Positions 8,427-8,729 of a stretch of DNA of 8,729 nt are shown piece by piece. The stretch is taken from positions 1 through 8,729 of the forward strand of contig CALQJH020000070.1 of NCBI GenBank assembly GCA_943330835.2, written 5' to 3'. How positions within the stretch are numbered: position 1 is the first letter of the stretch; the number at the start of each line of letters is the position of its first letter. The stretch comes from Candidatus Kuenenia stuttgartensis. GTDB taxonomy: Bacteria > Bacteroidota > Bacteroidia > Chitinophagales > Chitinophagaceae. Position numbers and translations under genes: made by a program. The notes below the pieces were generated by a model. It worked only from the letters and a program-made list of their open reading frames with translations. It did not search any database and was not told the DNA's origin.

Positions 8427-8460
8427 AAAAAAAGCCTCGTAAATTTTTGATTTACAAGGC
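8427..8460 (-). terminator. Rho-independent terminator of the truncated tRNA locus
   Basis: Read on the minus strand, an 11-bp stem (GCCTTGTAAAT, 8460-8450, with ATTTACGAGGC, 8444-8434) closes a CAAAA loop and is followed at once by seven T (8433-8427). The strand is decided by one pair: it is a G-U wobble in minus-strand RNA but a C/A mismatch in plus-strand RNA, and the T run follows only on the minus side. It lies 15 nt past the tRNA 3' fragment, where a tRNA gene's own terminator would be expected. Confidence 0.8.
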
Positions 8461-8475
8461 ATTATCTGTTATACT

Positions 8476-8492
8476 TGCGGACCGGACGGGAC
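8476..8492 (-). pseudogene. 3'-end fragment of a tRNA gene, probably tRNA-Asp; candidate attachment-site core
   Basis: On the minus strand GTCCCGTCCGGTCCGCA reads as the 3' end of a tRNA. It contains the last bases of the T loop, the 3' side of the T stem (CCCGT), the acceptor strand CCGGTCC, then discriminator G and CA. The discriminator G and acceptor sequence fit tRNA-Asp as I remember Bacteroidota versions; this is memory, not a search. The rest of the tRNA should lie at 8493 and above, but the sequence there does not match a TTCGA loop, anticodon arm or D arm. The break falls in the T loop, a usual place for the identity block left by tyrosine integrases. A deletion or rearrangement is the alternative. 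Confidence 0.6.
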
Positions 8493-8729
8493 GCCAATCT
8501 GCTTGTGTAATTTATTGAATATCAATATCTTATAAGACCTTAAAAAACCGACTCACTAAAACACTCACTAACCTTTCAACAAAACCCTACCCTTTACCGT
8601 TAGTATGCGTTTGTGTTATCATTAACTATGCTAAAGTAGAGAAAATTTGGGAAATAAAGAGAAAATTATTCAATCGATAAAAAATATACTTACAGTTTTC
8701 TTAAACCTTTGTTATGTTTTTCATATTAA
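8493..8729. mobile_element. Presumed terminal part of an element integrated at a tRNA gene (continues off window)
   Basis: This AT-rich sequence directly replaces the tRNA body. It has no gene-sized frame on either strand, as is common for the non-coding end of an integrative element next to its attachment site. It contains a 9-bp direct repeat (8551-8571) and a C-rich patch (about 8580-8600). No integrase, transposase or other mobility gene is visible, so the assignment rests entirely on the truncated tRNA and its position. Confidence 0.4.
8551..8571 (+). repeat. Two 9-bp direct repeats ACTCACTAA, 12 bp apart
   Basis: Identical copies lie at 8551-8559 and 8563-8571, about 60-80 bp from the tRNA junction. 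Short direct repeats at this distance from a core site resemble the arm-type binding sites used by tyrosine recombinases. The resemblance is one of position and form only. Two copies of nine bases could also arise by a local duplication. Confidence 0.45.

Noticed and set aside
8434..8460. Terminator acting in the plus direction
   Set aside because: In plus-strand RNA the stem carries a C/A mismatch and the hairpin is followed by ATTATCTG rather than a U run.
8157..8462. Minus-strand frame of 101 codons
   Set aside because: It begins inside the terminator hairpin, overlaps the other small frame, and its composition (many F, Y, I, K) is what random AT-rich DNA gives.
8476..8570. A complete tRNA gene on the minus strand
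   Set aside because: Only the last 17 nt match. No T-loop TTCGA, anticodon stem or D arm follows at the expected distances, so it is reported as a fragment.
1..8729. CRISPR array or insertion sequence
   Set aside because: No regularly spaced repeats of 20 or more bases, no transposase-like frame and no paired terminal inverted repeats were seen.

Overview
The window reads as chromosomal DNA of a member of the phylum Bacteroidota. The DNA is AT-rich with many Lys/Asn/Ile codons. One gene encodes a secreted M14 metallopeptidase of a type common in that phylum. A very large TamB-family protein follows, with the KVxIxxVxFxFF and EDxxKDTLLFAG signatures I associate with Bacteroidota homologues. 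Two promoter-like sites fit the phylum's TTTG / TAnnTTTG pattern. I cannot assign a genus from the sequence alone.

Layout: (1) 1-1823, minus strand: the N-terminal 607 codons of a Sec-exported M14 zinc carboxypeptidase, cut by the left window edge. (2) 1824-2056: an AT-rich divergent intergenic region with a good candidate promoter (2010-2040) for the next gene. (3) 2057-6772, plus strand: one giant tamB-like gene of about 1571 codons. Its likely N-terminus has no ATG and appears to start at a CTG. (4) 6776-7981, minus strand: ribBA, a complete bifunctional riboflavin-biosynthesis enzyme. It converges on tamB with only 3 bp between the stop codons. (5) 8020-8229: a short open frame of doubtful status. 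(6) 8230-8729: no convincing protein gene, but a rho-independent terminator (minus strand) and, 15 bp beyond it, the last 17 nt of a tRNA gene (probably tRNA-Asp). Unrelated AT-rich DNA containing a 9-bp direct repeat replaces the rest of that tRNA.

The peptidase and TamB form a divergent pair with cell-envelope roles (periplasmic or outer-membrane peptide hydrolysis; envelope assembly or lipid transport). RibBA is a housekeeping gene with no visible functional link to them. The most informative part is the right end: the truncated tRNA 3' end with its own terminator looks like one attachment-site half of a mobile element integrated into a tRNA gene. The element would lie to the right of about 8493, outside the window. 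I saw no CRISPR array, insertion sequence, intact tRNA or rRNA, and no recognisable defence system within the window.
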